A DNA stretch of 43,667 bases from Clostridiaceae bacterium (GTDB lineage Bacteria; Bacillota; Clostridia; DUPQ01): NCBI GenBank assembly GCA_012729955.1, contig JAAYBX010000019.1, positions 1 through 43,667 of the forward strand, written 5' to 3'. The notes beneath the pieces were generated by a model. It saw nothing but the letters and a program-made list of their open reading frames with translations. It did no database searches and was not told where the DNA came from. Shown here piece by piece: positions 7,691 through 15,134 of this stretch. A program made the position numbers and the translations under genes. Every line of letters begins with the position of its first letter. Position 1 is the first letter of the stretch.

Positions 7691-10114
7691 ATGCAGGATT
7701 TTGAAAAACTCGGAGTATTCTATTTAGGAAAGAAATATGATATAGAAAACAGGATATTGAAAGAAGATTATGTTCTTTTAAAATCAAAGGATTTAACTAC
7801 ACATGCAGTAATTATAGGAATGACAGGAAGCGGCAAGACAGGTCTAGGAATAGGGATTATTGAAGAGGCTATGATGGATAATATTCCGGTTATAGCCATT
7901 GATCCAAAAGGCGACTTAACAAACCTTGCTCTTACATTCCCTCTTTTAAGAGGAGAGGATTTTCGTCCCTGGATAAATCTACAGGAAGCTTCAAATAAAG
8001 GTATGGAACCAGACCAATATGCTATGGCTCAGGCAGATTCATGGAAAAAGGGGTTATCCGAATGGGGTCAGGACGGATTAAGGATCCAGAGCCTGAAAAA
8101 CGAGTCTGAAGTAAAAATATATACGCCCGGAGGTTCTTCAGGTATAGGAGTTTCTGTCCTGAAGTCCTTCAATGCTCCCACAAAGGAAGTATTAGCTGAC
8201 AAAGATACATATCGAGACAGGATAAGCGCTACTACAACAGGTCTTCTATCCCTGCTTGGCATAAATGCAGATTCCTTTACAAGCAGAGAATTTATACTTA
8301 TATCAAAAATACTGGATAACAGCTGGTCAGCAGAAAAAAGCATAACATTACCGCAGCTTATAGCCGAAATTCAAAACCCGCCATTTGACAAAATAGGCGT
8401 AATGGATATAAACAGCATATATCCTTCAAAAGACCGCTTTACATTGGCTATGCTGCTTAATAACCTGATCGCACACCCAGGATTTGAAGCTTGGCTGGAA
8501 GGAGAGCCTTTGAATATTGACAGATTCTTTTATGGTGATTCAGGAAGATCAAAAGTCTCTGTATTTTCTATCTCTCATCTTTCAGACAGTGAGAGGATGT
8601 TCTTTGTCACTATGCTGTTAAATGAAGTGCTGTCATGGGTCAGAAGCCAGCCAGGGACAGGAAGTTTAAGAGCAATGATATATATGGATGAACTGTTCGG
8701 TTATCTTCCTCCTGTTGCAAATCCCCCATCAAAAGCACCTTTACTCACATTACTTAAACAAGCCCGTGCTTTCGGCCTGGGTCTGGTGCTTTCAACACAG
8801 AATCCTGTTGACCTTGACTACAAAGCCCTGTCAAATGCAGGAACCTGGTTCATCGGAAGGCTGCAGACTGAAAGAGACAAACAAAGAGTACTGGAAGGAT
8901 TAGAAGGTGCTGCAGCCGGAGGCAGTTTTAACAAAAACCGTACAGAACAGATATTAGCGGGTATAGGGCAGAGAGTCTTCTATCTGCACAGCGTTCATGA
9001 AAACGAGCCAGTCATATTTAACACAAGATGGGTTATGTCTTATCTCGCAGGGCCATTGACAAAGGATCAGATCGCTAAGCTTCCCGCACAGAACATAGAA
9101 TCAGACAGGTCTGCTTCGCATGAACCTGTTGCTCAGAAGGATATTGACACATCTGTTACACAACAGGATTTATCTTCAGCAATTGTGCTGCCTCCCACAA
9201 TAAAGCAGGTATATATTCCAGAAAAAACCCGTACCAGAGGCAAGCTGATTTACAAACCCGCTGTAGTGGGAATAGCTGATGTCATGTATAACAGTGAAAA
9301 GCACATGATAACTGCTACCAAGAGCTATACAATACTGACTCAGTTCAATGACGGACCTGTAACTCTGGACTGGAATCAGTCACAGATCATTGATGTGGAA
9401 TTAAATGATATTGAGACATTCCCAGCAGATGGAGCTCTTTTTTCTGATTGTCCTTCAGCTGCCGCCAATGTAAAAAATTATGATTCATGGAAAAAATTAT
9501 TAGCACAGCATATCAGGACAAACTTATCTTTGAAACTTTATTCATCACCCAAACTTAAACTTGTCTCAGAGTATGGCGAAGAAGAGAGGGATTTCTTAAT
9601 CAGAATGCAGCATTATGCACACGAAAAGAGAGATACGGATCTCGAAGCGATGAAGAAGAAATACAGTTCGAAAATGCAGACTCTGGAAAATGCGCTTATA
9701 AGAGCAAGACAAGCAGTAGAAAAGCAGAATGCAATGGCCTCTCAGAAGAAGATGGATGCAATGGTCTCAGCTGGAAGCGCTATCTTAGGAGCTCTTTTTG
9801 GCAGAAAAACCATAAGCTCATCTTCAGTTTCTAAAATAGGTACAGCAGTAAGCAGAACATCAAAAGCCATGAAGAGCGGACAAAGTATAGACCAGGCTGA
9901 AGAAAGATTGAAGTCATTGGAAGTACAGCTCGATACGCTTCAGACAGAACTTGAACAGCAGCTAAAAGACATATCATTCGAATATGACTCTGTTAAGGAC
10001 AAAGTCGAAACAATTGATATACGGGCTGCAAGTACTAACATTACGATTCATTTATTAGCTCTTGCATGGGTTCCATATGAAAAAGGAGAGTTTATGGACA
10101 CAGTGCTTATATAG
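7691..10114 (+). CDS. HerA/VirB4-like P-loop ATPase with C-terminal coiled coil
   Basis: 807 residues from the ATG at 7691, preferred over ATG 7664 because ggaggg lies seven bases before it. Walker A is GMTGSGKT (residues 43-50), the Walker B region is IYMDELFGYLPP with D333-E334, and the sensor-like motif LVLSTQNPVDLDYKALSNAGTWFIGRLQ follows, as in HerA/FtsK-class hexameric pumps and DUF87-type proteins. The last ~180 residues are a long coiled coil (about 630-690 and 735-775) interrupted by a Gly/Ser-rich stretch (AGSAILGALFGRK). No nuclease or SIR2 gene, the usual HerA partners in DNA repair or phage defence, is adjacent. Such proteins may move DNA or proteins; the actual job is unknown. 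Confidence 0.85.
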   Translation: MQDFEKLGVFYLGKKYDIENRILKEDYVLLKSKDLTTHAVIIGMTGSGKTGLGIGIIEEAMMDNIPVIAIDPKGDLTNLALTFPLLRGEDFRPWINLQEASNKGMEPDQYAMAQADSWKKGLSEWGQDGLRIQSLKNESEVKIYTPGGSSGIGVSVLKSFNAPTKEVLADKDTYRDRISATTTGLLSLLGINADSFTSREFILISKILDNSWSAEKSITLPQLIAEIQNPPFDKIGVMDINSIYPSKDRFTLAMLLNNLIAHPGFEAWLEGEPLNIDRFFYGDSGRSKVSVFSISHLSDSERMFFVTMLLNEVLSWVRSQPGTGSLRAMIYMDELFGYLPPVANPPSKAPLLTLLKQARAFGLGLVLSTQNPVDLDYKALSNAGTWFIGRLQTERDKQRVLEGLEGAAAGGSFNKNRTEQILAGIGQRVFYLHSVHENEPVIFNTRWVMSYLAGPLTKDQIAKLPAQNIESDRSASHEPVAQKDIDTSVTQQDLSSAIVLPPTIKQVYIPEKTRTRGKLIYKPAVVGIADVMYNSEKHMITATKSYTILTQFNDGPVTLDWNQSQIIDVELNDIETFPADGALFSDCPSAAANVKNYDSWKKLLAQHIRTNLSLKLYSSPKLKLVSEYGEEERDFLIRMQHYAHEKRDTDLEAMKKKYSSKMQTLENALIRARQAVEKQNAMASQKKMDAMVSAGSAILGALFGRKTISSSSVSKIGTAVSRTSKAMKSGQSIDQAEERLKSLEVQLDTLQTELEQQLKDISFEYDSVKDKVETIDIRAASTNITIHLLALAWVPYEKGEFMDTVLI

Positions 10115-10200
10115 CATTTGTATATTTATCCAATAATCCTTATCTTTCAAATCTTATTCAGTATTATCCTTAAAGGATGATAGCAGTTATTTTGCGAAGT

Positions 10201-10231
10201 TTATATACCTTTGAAAATTGAAGGTATATAA
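10201..10231. repeat. 11-bp inverted repeat upstream of the PfpI-like gene
   Basis: TTATATACCTT (10201-10211) and AAGGTATATAA (10221-10231) are perfect inverted copies with a 9-base gap. It lies about 50 bases before the start codon. No U-run follows, so an operator or 5'-leader hairpin is more likely than a terminator. Confidence 0.5.
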
Positions 10232-10278
10232 TTCAATCAAGAAGTCACAGATTTTTATTATAAACAAGGAGATTAGAA

Positions 10279-10884
10279 ATGGGAAAGAAAGCAGTTTTGG
10301 TTGTTCTAGACCAGTATGCAGATTGGGAAGGAGCATATATATCTTCAATGCTTCTAAATGATCATGTAAGCATAAAAAGCCAGGTTCTTTGGGCATCCAT
10401 TGACCTTTTGCCCAAAAAATCAATGGGAGGGCTGACGATGATTCCTGATATCACACTGGAGCAGATTCCTGAAGATACTGATGCTTTAGTTCTTATCGGA
10501 GGCAAATCATACAGAAAAAGCGAAACCGGCAACCTTACAGCATGTGTGCGAAAATTCATCAATTCAAACAAGGTTACCGGATTTATATGTGATGCGACAT
10601 ATTATGCTGCAAAAGAAGGATTTCTCAACCATGTCAAACATACTGGCAACAGCCTGAGTGAAATTGAACAATTAGCTGGATATACTAATTCAGAAAACTA
10701 TATTAATGAAAATGCTGTCAGTGACAAGAATATTATAACGGCAAATGGGACCAGCCCTGTTGAGTTTGCAGCATTAGTGCTTAAAGCACTGAACTTTCTT
10801 CCTGAAAAAGAAGTTGATTTCATGGCTGATATGCACCTTCTAGGTTATGTAAATGCATTAAGAAAACACGGATACATCGCCTGA
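10279..10884 (+). CDS. DJ-1/PfpI superfamily protein (YdeA-like)
   Basis: 201 residues, start after aaggaga. The fold pattern is that of type 1 glutamine-amidotransferase-like proteins: KKAVLVVLDQYADWEGAY at the start, DALVLIGGKSY in the middle, and the nucleophile elbow GFICDAT with the expected cysteine, then NIITANGTSPVEFAALVLKAL at the end. Members are chaperones, deglycases, proteases or simple stress proteins; the sequence does not decide which. The Glu in DWEGAY (about residue 17) matches the acidic residue that activates the cysteine. It appears to be transcribed alone. Confidence 0.85.
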   Translation: MGKKAVLVVLDQYADWEGAYISSMLLNDHVSIKSQVLWASIDLLPKKSMGGLTMIPDITLEQIPEDTDALVLIGGKSYRKSETGNLTACVRKFINSNKVTGFICDATYYAAKEGFLNHVKHTGNSLSEIEQLAGYTNSENYINENAVSDKNIITANGTSPVEFAALVLKALNFLPEKEVDFMADMHLLGYVNALRKHGYIA

Positions 10885-10951
10885 TTGATCCAAAAGTATC
10901 GCACACTTATGCAATATCATTAAATTATTAATGTTTATCATTAAATATTTA

Positions 10952-10980
10952 TTGACATACATAAATTTCAGTGTTATACT
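10952..10980 (+). promoter_or_regulatory. Promoter of the DUF2975-HTH pair
   Basis: TTGACA (10952-10957), 17-base spacer, TATACT (10975-10980). Just downstream, TTATAC at 10974-10979 and GTATAA at 10985-10990 form an inverted repeat over the -10 and likely start site, a plausible operator for the HTH protein encoded by the second gene. Confidence 0.7.
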
Positions 10981-11010
10981 CCTTGTATAATACGTGTAAC
11001 GGAGGAAGAA

Positions 11011-11604
11011 ATGAAAGTACCAAGTTTAGTAAAGTATAGCAAACTATCGAAAAGCATATCAGGAATAATAAATGTATTATTCTGGGTCGTATTGGGACTG
11101 GCTGCTGCATCCATTCTTGCAGCTATAGGCATAGGAGCATTTCCTAAAGCAATTGACCTTATAACCGCAGATAACAGTTTCAGTATTAGCCCGGACAATA
11201 TAATACGATTTGAAATAACAGCAAGCAGTATATCCGACACGGATATCAGCAATCTCTATTCGCTCCTTTTCATTAGTATCACGTTATTGCTTATAATGAT
11301 CCTTTTTGTACTACAACAGCTCAAAAATATCCTTAAAAATGTAGTTGATGCAAAACCCTTTGCCAAAGAAAATGCAAAAAGCATTATGTATACTGGATAT
11401 ATAGTGATTGCCGGTTCAGTTATAGTTCCGGTCATGAAAGCTTTTATGGTTAACAAAATAGTACATGCTTTTGACATAAGCAATGTAAATGTCGTATACA
11501 CAATAAATACCGAGATACTCATATTAGGCATACTGCTGCTTTTATTAAGTGCAATATTTAATTATGGAGCATACCTGCAGCAAGAGTATGACACGACCAT
11601 ATAG
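11011..11604 (+). CDS. DUF2975 family membrane protein
   Basis: 197 residues with four predicted membrane helices (about 24-47, 87-108, 128-150 and 168-188). The pattern of two N-terminal helices separated by a variable extracellular part, then QLKNILKNVVDAKPFAKENAKSI before the third helix, is that of DUF2975. In Firmicutes this family is nearly always followed by a small YozG-type Cro/CI regulator, as here, 15 bases downstream. The role is unknown; a membrane sensor or anti-regulator for the HTH partner is the usual guess. Start ATG follows ggagg. Confidence 0.85.
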   Translation: MKVPSLVKYSKLSKSISGIINVLFWVVLGLAAASILAAIGIGAFPKAIDLITADNSFSISPDNIIRFEITASSISDTDISNLYSLLFISITLLLIMILFVLQQLKNILKNVVDAKPFAKENAKSIMYTGYIVIAGSVIVPVMKAFMVNKIVHAFDISNVNVVYTINTEILILGILLLLLSAIFNYGAYLQQEYDTTI

Positions 11605-11619
11605 GATAGGAGTGACAAA

Positions 11620-11853
11620 ATGGCAATTATAATACGCCTTGACAGAGTCCTTGCAGACAGAAAAATGCAGCTCAGCGAATTAGCCGATAGCGTAGGAATA
11701 TCTATTGTTAATCTTTCCAACTTAAAAACCGGTAAAGTAAAAGCCATACGCTTCTCGACCCTGAATGAGATATGCAAAGTTCTCAAATGTACACCAGGAG
11801 ATATACTTGAGTATGAATATATGGAAAATGAATCTTCACAAGAGGAAGATTAA
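11620..11853 (+). CDS. Small XRE-family HTH regulator (YozG-like)
   Basis: 77 residues. A complete Cro/CI helix-turn-helix fills the protein: RLDRVLADRKMQLSELADSVGISIVNLSNLKTGKVKAIRFSTL, ending in LKCTPGDILEYE, the signature of the YozG group. The partner gene for a DUF2975 membrane protein lies directly upstream and shares its promoter. It probably controls its own operon through the inverted repeat at 10974-10990. The acidic tail (ENESSQEED) is short and disordered. Confidence 0.9.
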   Translation: MAIIIRLDRVLADRKMQLSELADSVGISIVNLSNLKTGKVKAIRFSTLNEICKVLKCTPGDILEYEYMENESSQEED

Positions 11854-11878
11854 ACAGCCCTATGGAGATTCATTTTTT
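11827..11878 (+). terminator. Possible terminator overlapping the end of the HTH gene
   Basis: AATGAATCT (11827-11835) pairs with AGATTCATT (11866-11874), followed by a T-run to 11878. The loop is long (30 bases) and contains the stop codon, so the call is tentative. Confidence 0.4.
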
Positions 11879-11886
11879 AAGTAACC

Positions 11887-12105
11887 TTAGAATAACTTCT
11901 TTATCTTTCCTAAAAGCCCATCAGCTTTATCTAATTTGAGTTTTGCTTTTACACCATCAATCAGTTTGTTTATCTGATCATCAGGCAAATCCACACCCAG
12001 TACAGACTCAACAGCCTTTACTGGGTTATCCTTAAACTTTTTTGCAAATGATTCATCAGCTTTGATTTTTTTTACTATTTCATCAATTTTTTTCTTTATA
12101 TCCAT
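11887..12105 (-). CDS. 72-residue helical protein resembling NHLP/Nif11-type leaders
   Basis: 72 residues, very lysine-rich, start ATG behind gaggtgag. The central part KADESFAKKFKDNPVKAVESVLGVDLPDDQIN follows the pattern D-x-x-F-x-x-x-F-x-x-x-P-x-x-A-x-x-x-x-L-G-x-x-L-P seen in NHLP and Nif11-type leader peptides. It lacks a double-glycine cleavage site and a Cys/Ser/Thr-rich core, and ends in amphipathic GLLGKIKKLF. No modifying enzyme or peptidase-exporter is adjacent. It is therefore more likely a free-standing small protein with a leader-like fold than a true RiPP precursor. It has its own extended -10 promoter and is convergent with the HTH gene. Confidence 0.75.
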   Translation of the reverse strand: MDIKKKIDEIVKKIKADESFAKKFKDNPVKAVESVLGVDLPDDQINKLIDGVKAKLKLDKADGLLGKIKKLF

Positions 12106-12141
12106 TTATCTCACCTCTTCTTCATATTAACTACTGATTCA

Positions 12142-12150
12142 ATTATAGCA
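12142..12150 (-). promoter_or_regulatory. Extended -10 promoter of the 72-residue protein
   Basis: On the minus strand TGCTATAAT is an extended -10. A TTGTAA lies 14 bases upstream, too near to be a standard -35. Confidence 0.5.
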
Positions 12151-12250
12151 CATATATCTCTTTACAACTCATCTTTATTAATACATTGTCCTAAATAAAT
12201 TTTGTAGCATGCACAGTAACAATATAATATAATTATCAAAGAGGTACTAA

Positions 12251-12748
12251 GTGAAGAATCTTATCTTGATCAACGGAACAATGGGCGCTGGAAAAACAGA
12301 AGTAAGCAATGAACTAAGCAAGATACTCAAAGATAATGTGCTGCTTGATGGAGACTGGTGCTGGAAAATGCATCCTTTCATAGTTAATGATGAAACCAGA
12401 AAAATGGTTATGGATAATATATGTTACCTTATTGGCAATTATATTAAGTGTTCTATATATAAAAACATAATTTTTTGCTGGGTTATGCATGAACAATGGA
12501 TAATTGATGAAATACTGTCTCACCTGAATTTAGAAAATGTGAAAACTCATATATTTACTTTAATGCCTGACAAAGTGAGTTTAAATACAAGACTGCAGTC
12601 GGATATTGACAAAGGCATAAGAGATGCTGACATAGTAGAAAAAAGCTTGGAATACCTTTTAAAATATGAAAAAATAAACAGTATAAAGATTGATGTAAGC
12701 ACCATAACACAAAAGCAAGCTGCAAAATATATTTCTGAATACATTTAA
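12251..12748 (+). CDS. P-loop kinase-like ATPase
   Basis: 165 residues. The start is GTG at 12251, with aaagagg six bases before it. Walker A is GTMGAGKT (residues 9-16) immediately after the first strand, and the short length with LLDGDWCW after strand 2 is typical of small AAA-17/shikimate-kinase-like or nucleotide/antibiotic kinases. The lid region would be around residues 115-130 (NTRLQSDIDKGIRDADIV). The substrate is unknown. The chrA-like gene follows 17 bases later, so they may share a transcript, but no functional link is known. Confidence 0.8.
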   Translation: MKNLILINGTMGAGKTEVSNELSKILKDNVLLDGDWCWKMHPFIVNDETRKMVMDNICYLIGNYIKCSIYKNIIFCWVMHEQWIIDEILSHLNLENVKTHIFTLMPDKVSLNTRLQSDIDKGIRDADIVEKSLEYLLKYEKINSIKIDVSTITQKQAAKYISEYI

Positions 12749-12765
12749 GATGAAGGAAATAATTA

Positions 12766-13977
12766 ATGGAAGAAGATATTAAGATTATTGGCAATAAAGA
12801 AAAAATCAGATGGAGTACATTCCTAAAGGATGTATTAATCTGTTCATTAGGAGCATATGGCGGGCCAGAAGCGCATTATGGCGTTTTTACAGACCAGATG
12901 GTCATTAAAAAGAAGTACCTTACCGAAGAAGAGCTGATAGAATTGATTGCGCTTACAGGGATACTGCCTGGACCGAGCAGTACTCAGACCATAATTTCAA
13001 TAGGATATAAGGTTGGAGGGCCTGTATTGGGTTTTCTGACTATGCTTGTATGGGGGCTTCCTGTAATTATCTTAATGACTATATTATCATTTTTGAGTGC
13101 TTTCCTTGAAAAGCTAAACATCTCTTCTGAAGGATTGAGATATATTGGCCCTATGGCAGTCGCTTTCATTTTAGTAGCTGCCTATAGGATAGGCAAAAAA
13201 GTCATAAAAGATAAAATTACTTTAATCCTGTTTACTTTTGGTGGTGTTGCAACATACTTTTTAAGGATGCCATGGATATATCCCTTAGTTCTGATTATCG
13301 GCGGTGCTGTGTGCATATTTACATCAAAAGAAAAAGACTTATGGAATAAAGTCAGAATTTCCCCTCCATGGAAATACCTTATTGCTTTTGGAACTATCGC
13401 GATACTTAGTATAATTTTAACACTTTTATGGGATAACAGAATTATACACATTTTCGAAAGCTTCTACAGATATGGTTATCTGGTTATAGGGGGAGGACAG
13501 GTCGTAGTCCCTATGATGTACAGCGAGCTTGTGGAAGTAAACCAATATATGACCAATCAGGAATTTTTAACCGGATTCGGTTTAGTTCAGGGTCTTCCTG
13601 GGCCAATGTTCAGTTTTAGCGCATATGCAGCCGGTATGGCTTCAAGGGGCAGTGGCGTGTTAGTTCAGATAATAGGAGCGATTGCAGGCGGCACGGCAAT
13701 ATTCCTTCCTGGTATACTGTTGATATATTTTGTTTATCCTTTATGGGAAAATCTTAAGAAGATTAAAGGAATAAAAACTTCTTTAAAAGGAATAACAGCA
13801 GTTGCAGGCGGTTTAATTAGTGTATCTGCATTAATACTTATGCAAAAAAGTGGATTCACATGGGATAATCTGATTGTTTTTTCACTTACAGCAGTAATGC
13901 TATTGACTAGGAAAATACCTGCACCTGTCATTGTAGCAATTATTATTGCTGCGGGATTCTTAATAAATCCCTTTTGA
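12766..13977 (+). CDS. chrA: Chromate transporter family protein (CHR, two-domain)
   Basis: 403 residues with about 10-12 membrane helices arranged as two related halves. The N-terminal half shows the family motif FLKDVLICSLGAYGGPEAH ... LTEEELIELIALTGILPGPSSTQ, and the C-terminal half repeats it as YGYLVIGGGQVVVPMMYSELVE ... QEFLTGFGLVQGLPGPMFSFSAYAAGM. This matches long-chain ChrA proteins, which export chromate using the proton gradient. In anaerobes without chromate stress they may carry other oxyanions such as sulfate, so the substrate is tentative. Inner membrane location is clear. Confidence 0.88.
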   Translation: MEEDIKIIGNKEKIRWSTFLKDVLICSLGAYGGPEAHYGVFTDQMVIKKKYLTEEELIELIALTGILPGPSSTQTIISIGYKVGGPVLGFLTMLVWGLPVIILMTILSFLSAFLEKLNISSEGLRYIGPMAVAFILVAAYRIGKKVIKDKITLILFTFGGVATYFLRMPWIYPLVLIIGGAVCIFTSKEKDLWNKVRISPPWKYLIAFGTIAILSIILTLLWDNRIIHIFESFYRYGYLVIGGGQVVVPMMYSELVEVNQYMTNQEFLTGFGLVQGLPGPMFSFSAYAAGMASRGSGVLVQIIGAIAGGTAIFLPGILLIYFVYPLWENLKKIKGIKTSLKGITAVAGGLISVSALILMQKSGFTWDNLIVFSLTAVMLLTRKIPAPVIVAIIIAAGFLINPF

Positions 13978-13985
13978 CCAGAGCT

Positions 13986-14441
13986 CTAACCATCAAGAAT
14001 TACAGTTAAAAGCCTTTTAAGTTCCATTACATCCTTCATATTCAGATCTATGCATGAGGATATCCTTTGTGGAACATCCAGAGCTTTCTGTTTGAGACTC
14101 TTCCCCTTTTCGGAAAGAAATACAATGACATTCCGTTCATCTTCAGAGTTTCTTTTTCTGATTATAATTCCTTGCTTTTCCAGTTTTTTCAGCAAAGGAG
14201 TCAACGTTCCAGAATCTAGGTAAAGCTTATTTCCTAAATCTTTTACTGATAAACCGTCATTCTCCCATAATACCAGCATTGTTATATACTGAGTGTAAGT
14301 CAGTTCTAATTCATTAAGAAACGGAGTATACATCCTTATAATTTTTCTCGATGCTGAGTATAGCGGAAAACACAACTGGTTTGAAAGAAGCAAGCTGGAT
14401 TCTGTTTCATCAGCTTTGTTCCTGATCTGTCCATAATTCAT
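13986..14441 (-). CDS. ohrR: MarR-family peroxide sensor, OhrR-like
   Basis: 151 residues from the ATG at 14441; a GTG at 14453 is less likely because its shine site would touch it, whereas gaggtg lies four bases before the ATG and overlaps the stop of the upstream gene, so translation is coupled. SNQLCFPLYSASRKI carries Cys24 at the position of the redox cysteine of OhrR, and LTYTQYITMLVLWENDGLSVKDLGNKLYLDSGTLTPLLKKLEKQGII is the winged helix. OhrR represses until organic peroxide oxidises this cysteine. Its partner here is a glutathione peroxidase gene instead of the usual ohr. Confidence 0.88.
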   Translation of the reverse strand: MNYGQIRNKADETESSLLLSNQLCFPLYSASRKIIRMYTPFLNELELTYTQYITMLVLWENDGLSVKDLGNKLYLDSGTLTPLLKKLEKQGIIIRKRNSEDERNVIVFLSEKGKSLKQKALDVPQRISSCIDLNMKDVMELKRLLTVILDG

Positions 14442-14449
14442 TTCGCACC

Positions 14450-14989
14450 TCACTCCTGCAGAAGATTCAGTATATCTTTCTCTATGTCTTCAGGTTTAGT
14501 TGCAGGTTCATATCTTCTTATAACATTGCCATTTCTGTCTACAAGGAATTTCGTAAAATTCCATTTTATATCTTTCGTGCTTATAACCTTTTTAATTTTA
14601 TTGAGAATATTGCCAATTCCCTTGTCTTGAGTATCTTTTTCATCCTCAGGCGTGTTCTCCTTTAACCAAGCAAATAGAGGGTGTGCGTTCTTGCCGTTAA
14701 CATCAATCTTTGCAAAGGTCTTAAATTTGGTACCAAATTTCAACTGGCAGAAACTGGCAAGTTCCTCATCACTTCCTGGAGCCTGATTTAAAAACTGATT
14801 GCATGGAAAATCAAGTACTTCAAATCCCCTATCGGCATACTTATCGTACAATTTTGATAGCCCGTCATATTGAGGAGTGAATCCGCACCCTGTAGCTGTA
14901 TTAACTATCAAGAGCACCTTATTCTTGTATTCTGCTAAAGAGATATTGTTCTGATTTGTATCTTTTACAGTTAGTTCGTATATTGACAT
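14450..14989 (-). CDS. Glutathione peroxidase-family thiol peroxidase (BtuE/BsaA type)
   Basis: 179 residues. The peroxidatic cysteine is C35 in NTATGCGFTPQY, coded by an ordinary cysteine codon, not selenocysteine. The other active-site residues are visible: Q65 in FPCNQF, and W143-N144 in KWNFTKFLVDRNG. C81 (FCQLKFGTKF) stands where the resolving cysteine of thioredoxin-dependent members lies, so reduction by thioredoxin is more likely than by glutathione. It reduces hydroperoxides in the cytosol. It is the first gene of an operon with an OhrR-like repressor, which points to induction by organic peroxides. Confidence 0.92.
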   Translation of the reverse strand: MSIYELTVKDTNQNNISLAEYKNKVLLIVNTATGCGFTPQYDGLSKLYDKYADRGFEVLDFPCNQFLNQAPGSDEELASFCQLKFGTKFKTFAKIDVNGKNAHPLFAWLKENTPEDEKDTQDKGIGNILNKIKKVISTKDIKWNFTKFLVDRNGNVIRRYEPATKPEDIEKDILNLLQE

Positions 14990-15014
14990 AATATTTCTCC
15001 TTTATGATTATTAT

Positions 15015-15058
15015 ATTTAATACTATTAAATTTTATACGATTTAATTTTATATGTCAA
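15015..15058 (-). promoter_or_regulatory. Promoter and probable OhrR operator of gpx-ohrR
   Basis: Minus-strand TTGACA (15058-15053), 17-base spacer, TAAAAT (15035-15030). The half-site ATTTAAT/ATTAAAT occurs three times: 15015-15021, 15025-15031 and 15040-15046. The first two form the palindrome ATTTAAT-ACT-ATTAAAT overlapping the -10 and start; the third is in the spacer. This AT-rich dyad layout fits MarR/OhrR repression. Confidence 0.6.
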
Positions 15059-15134
15059 CACTAAATTTTCAAATATGCATTTATTATTTCTGCACATCAA
15101 GTGATATAATGAATACACAAAAGAGGAAATTGAA

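Noticed and set aside
14885-14887. Selenocysteine in the glutathione peroxidase
   Set aside because: The active-site codon in NTATGCGF is an ordinary cysteine codon and not an in-frame TGA.
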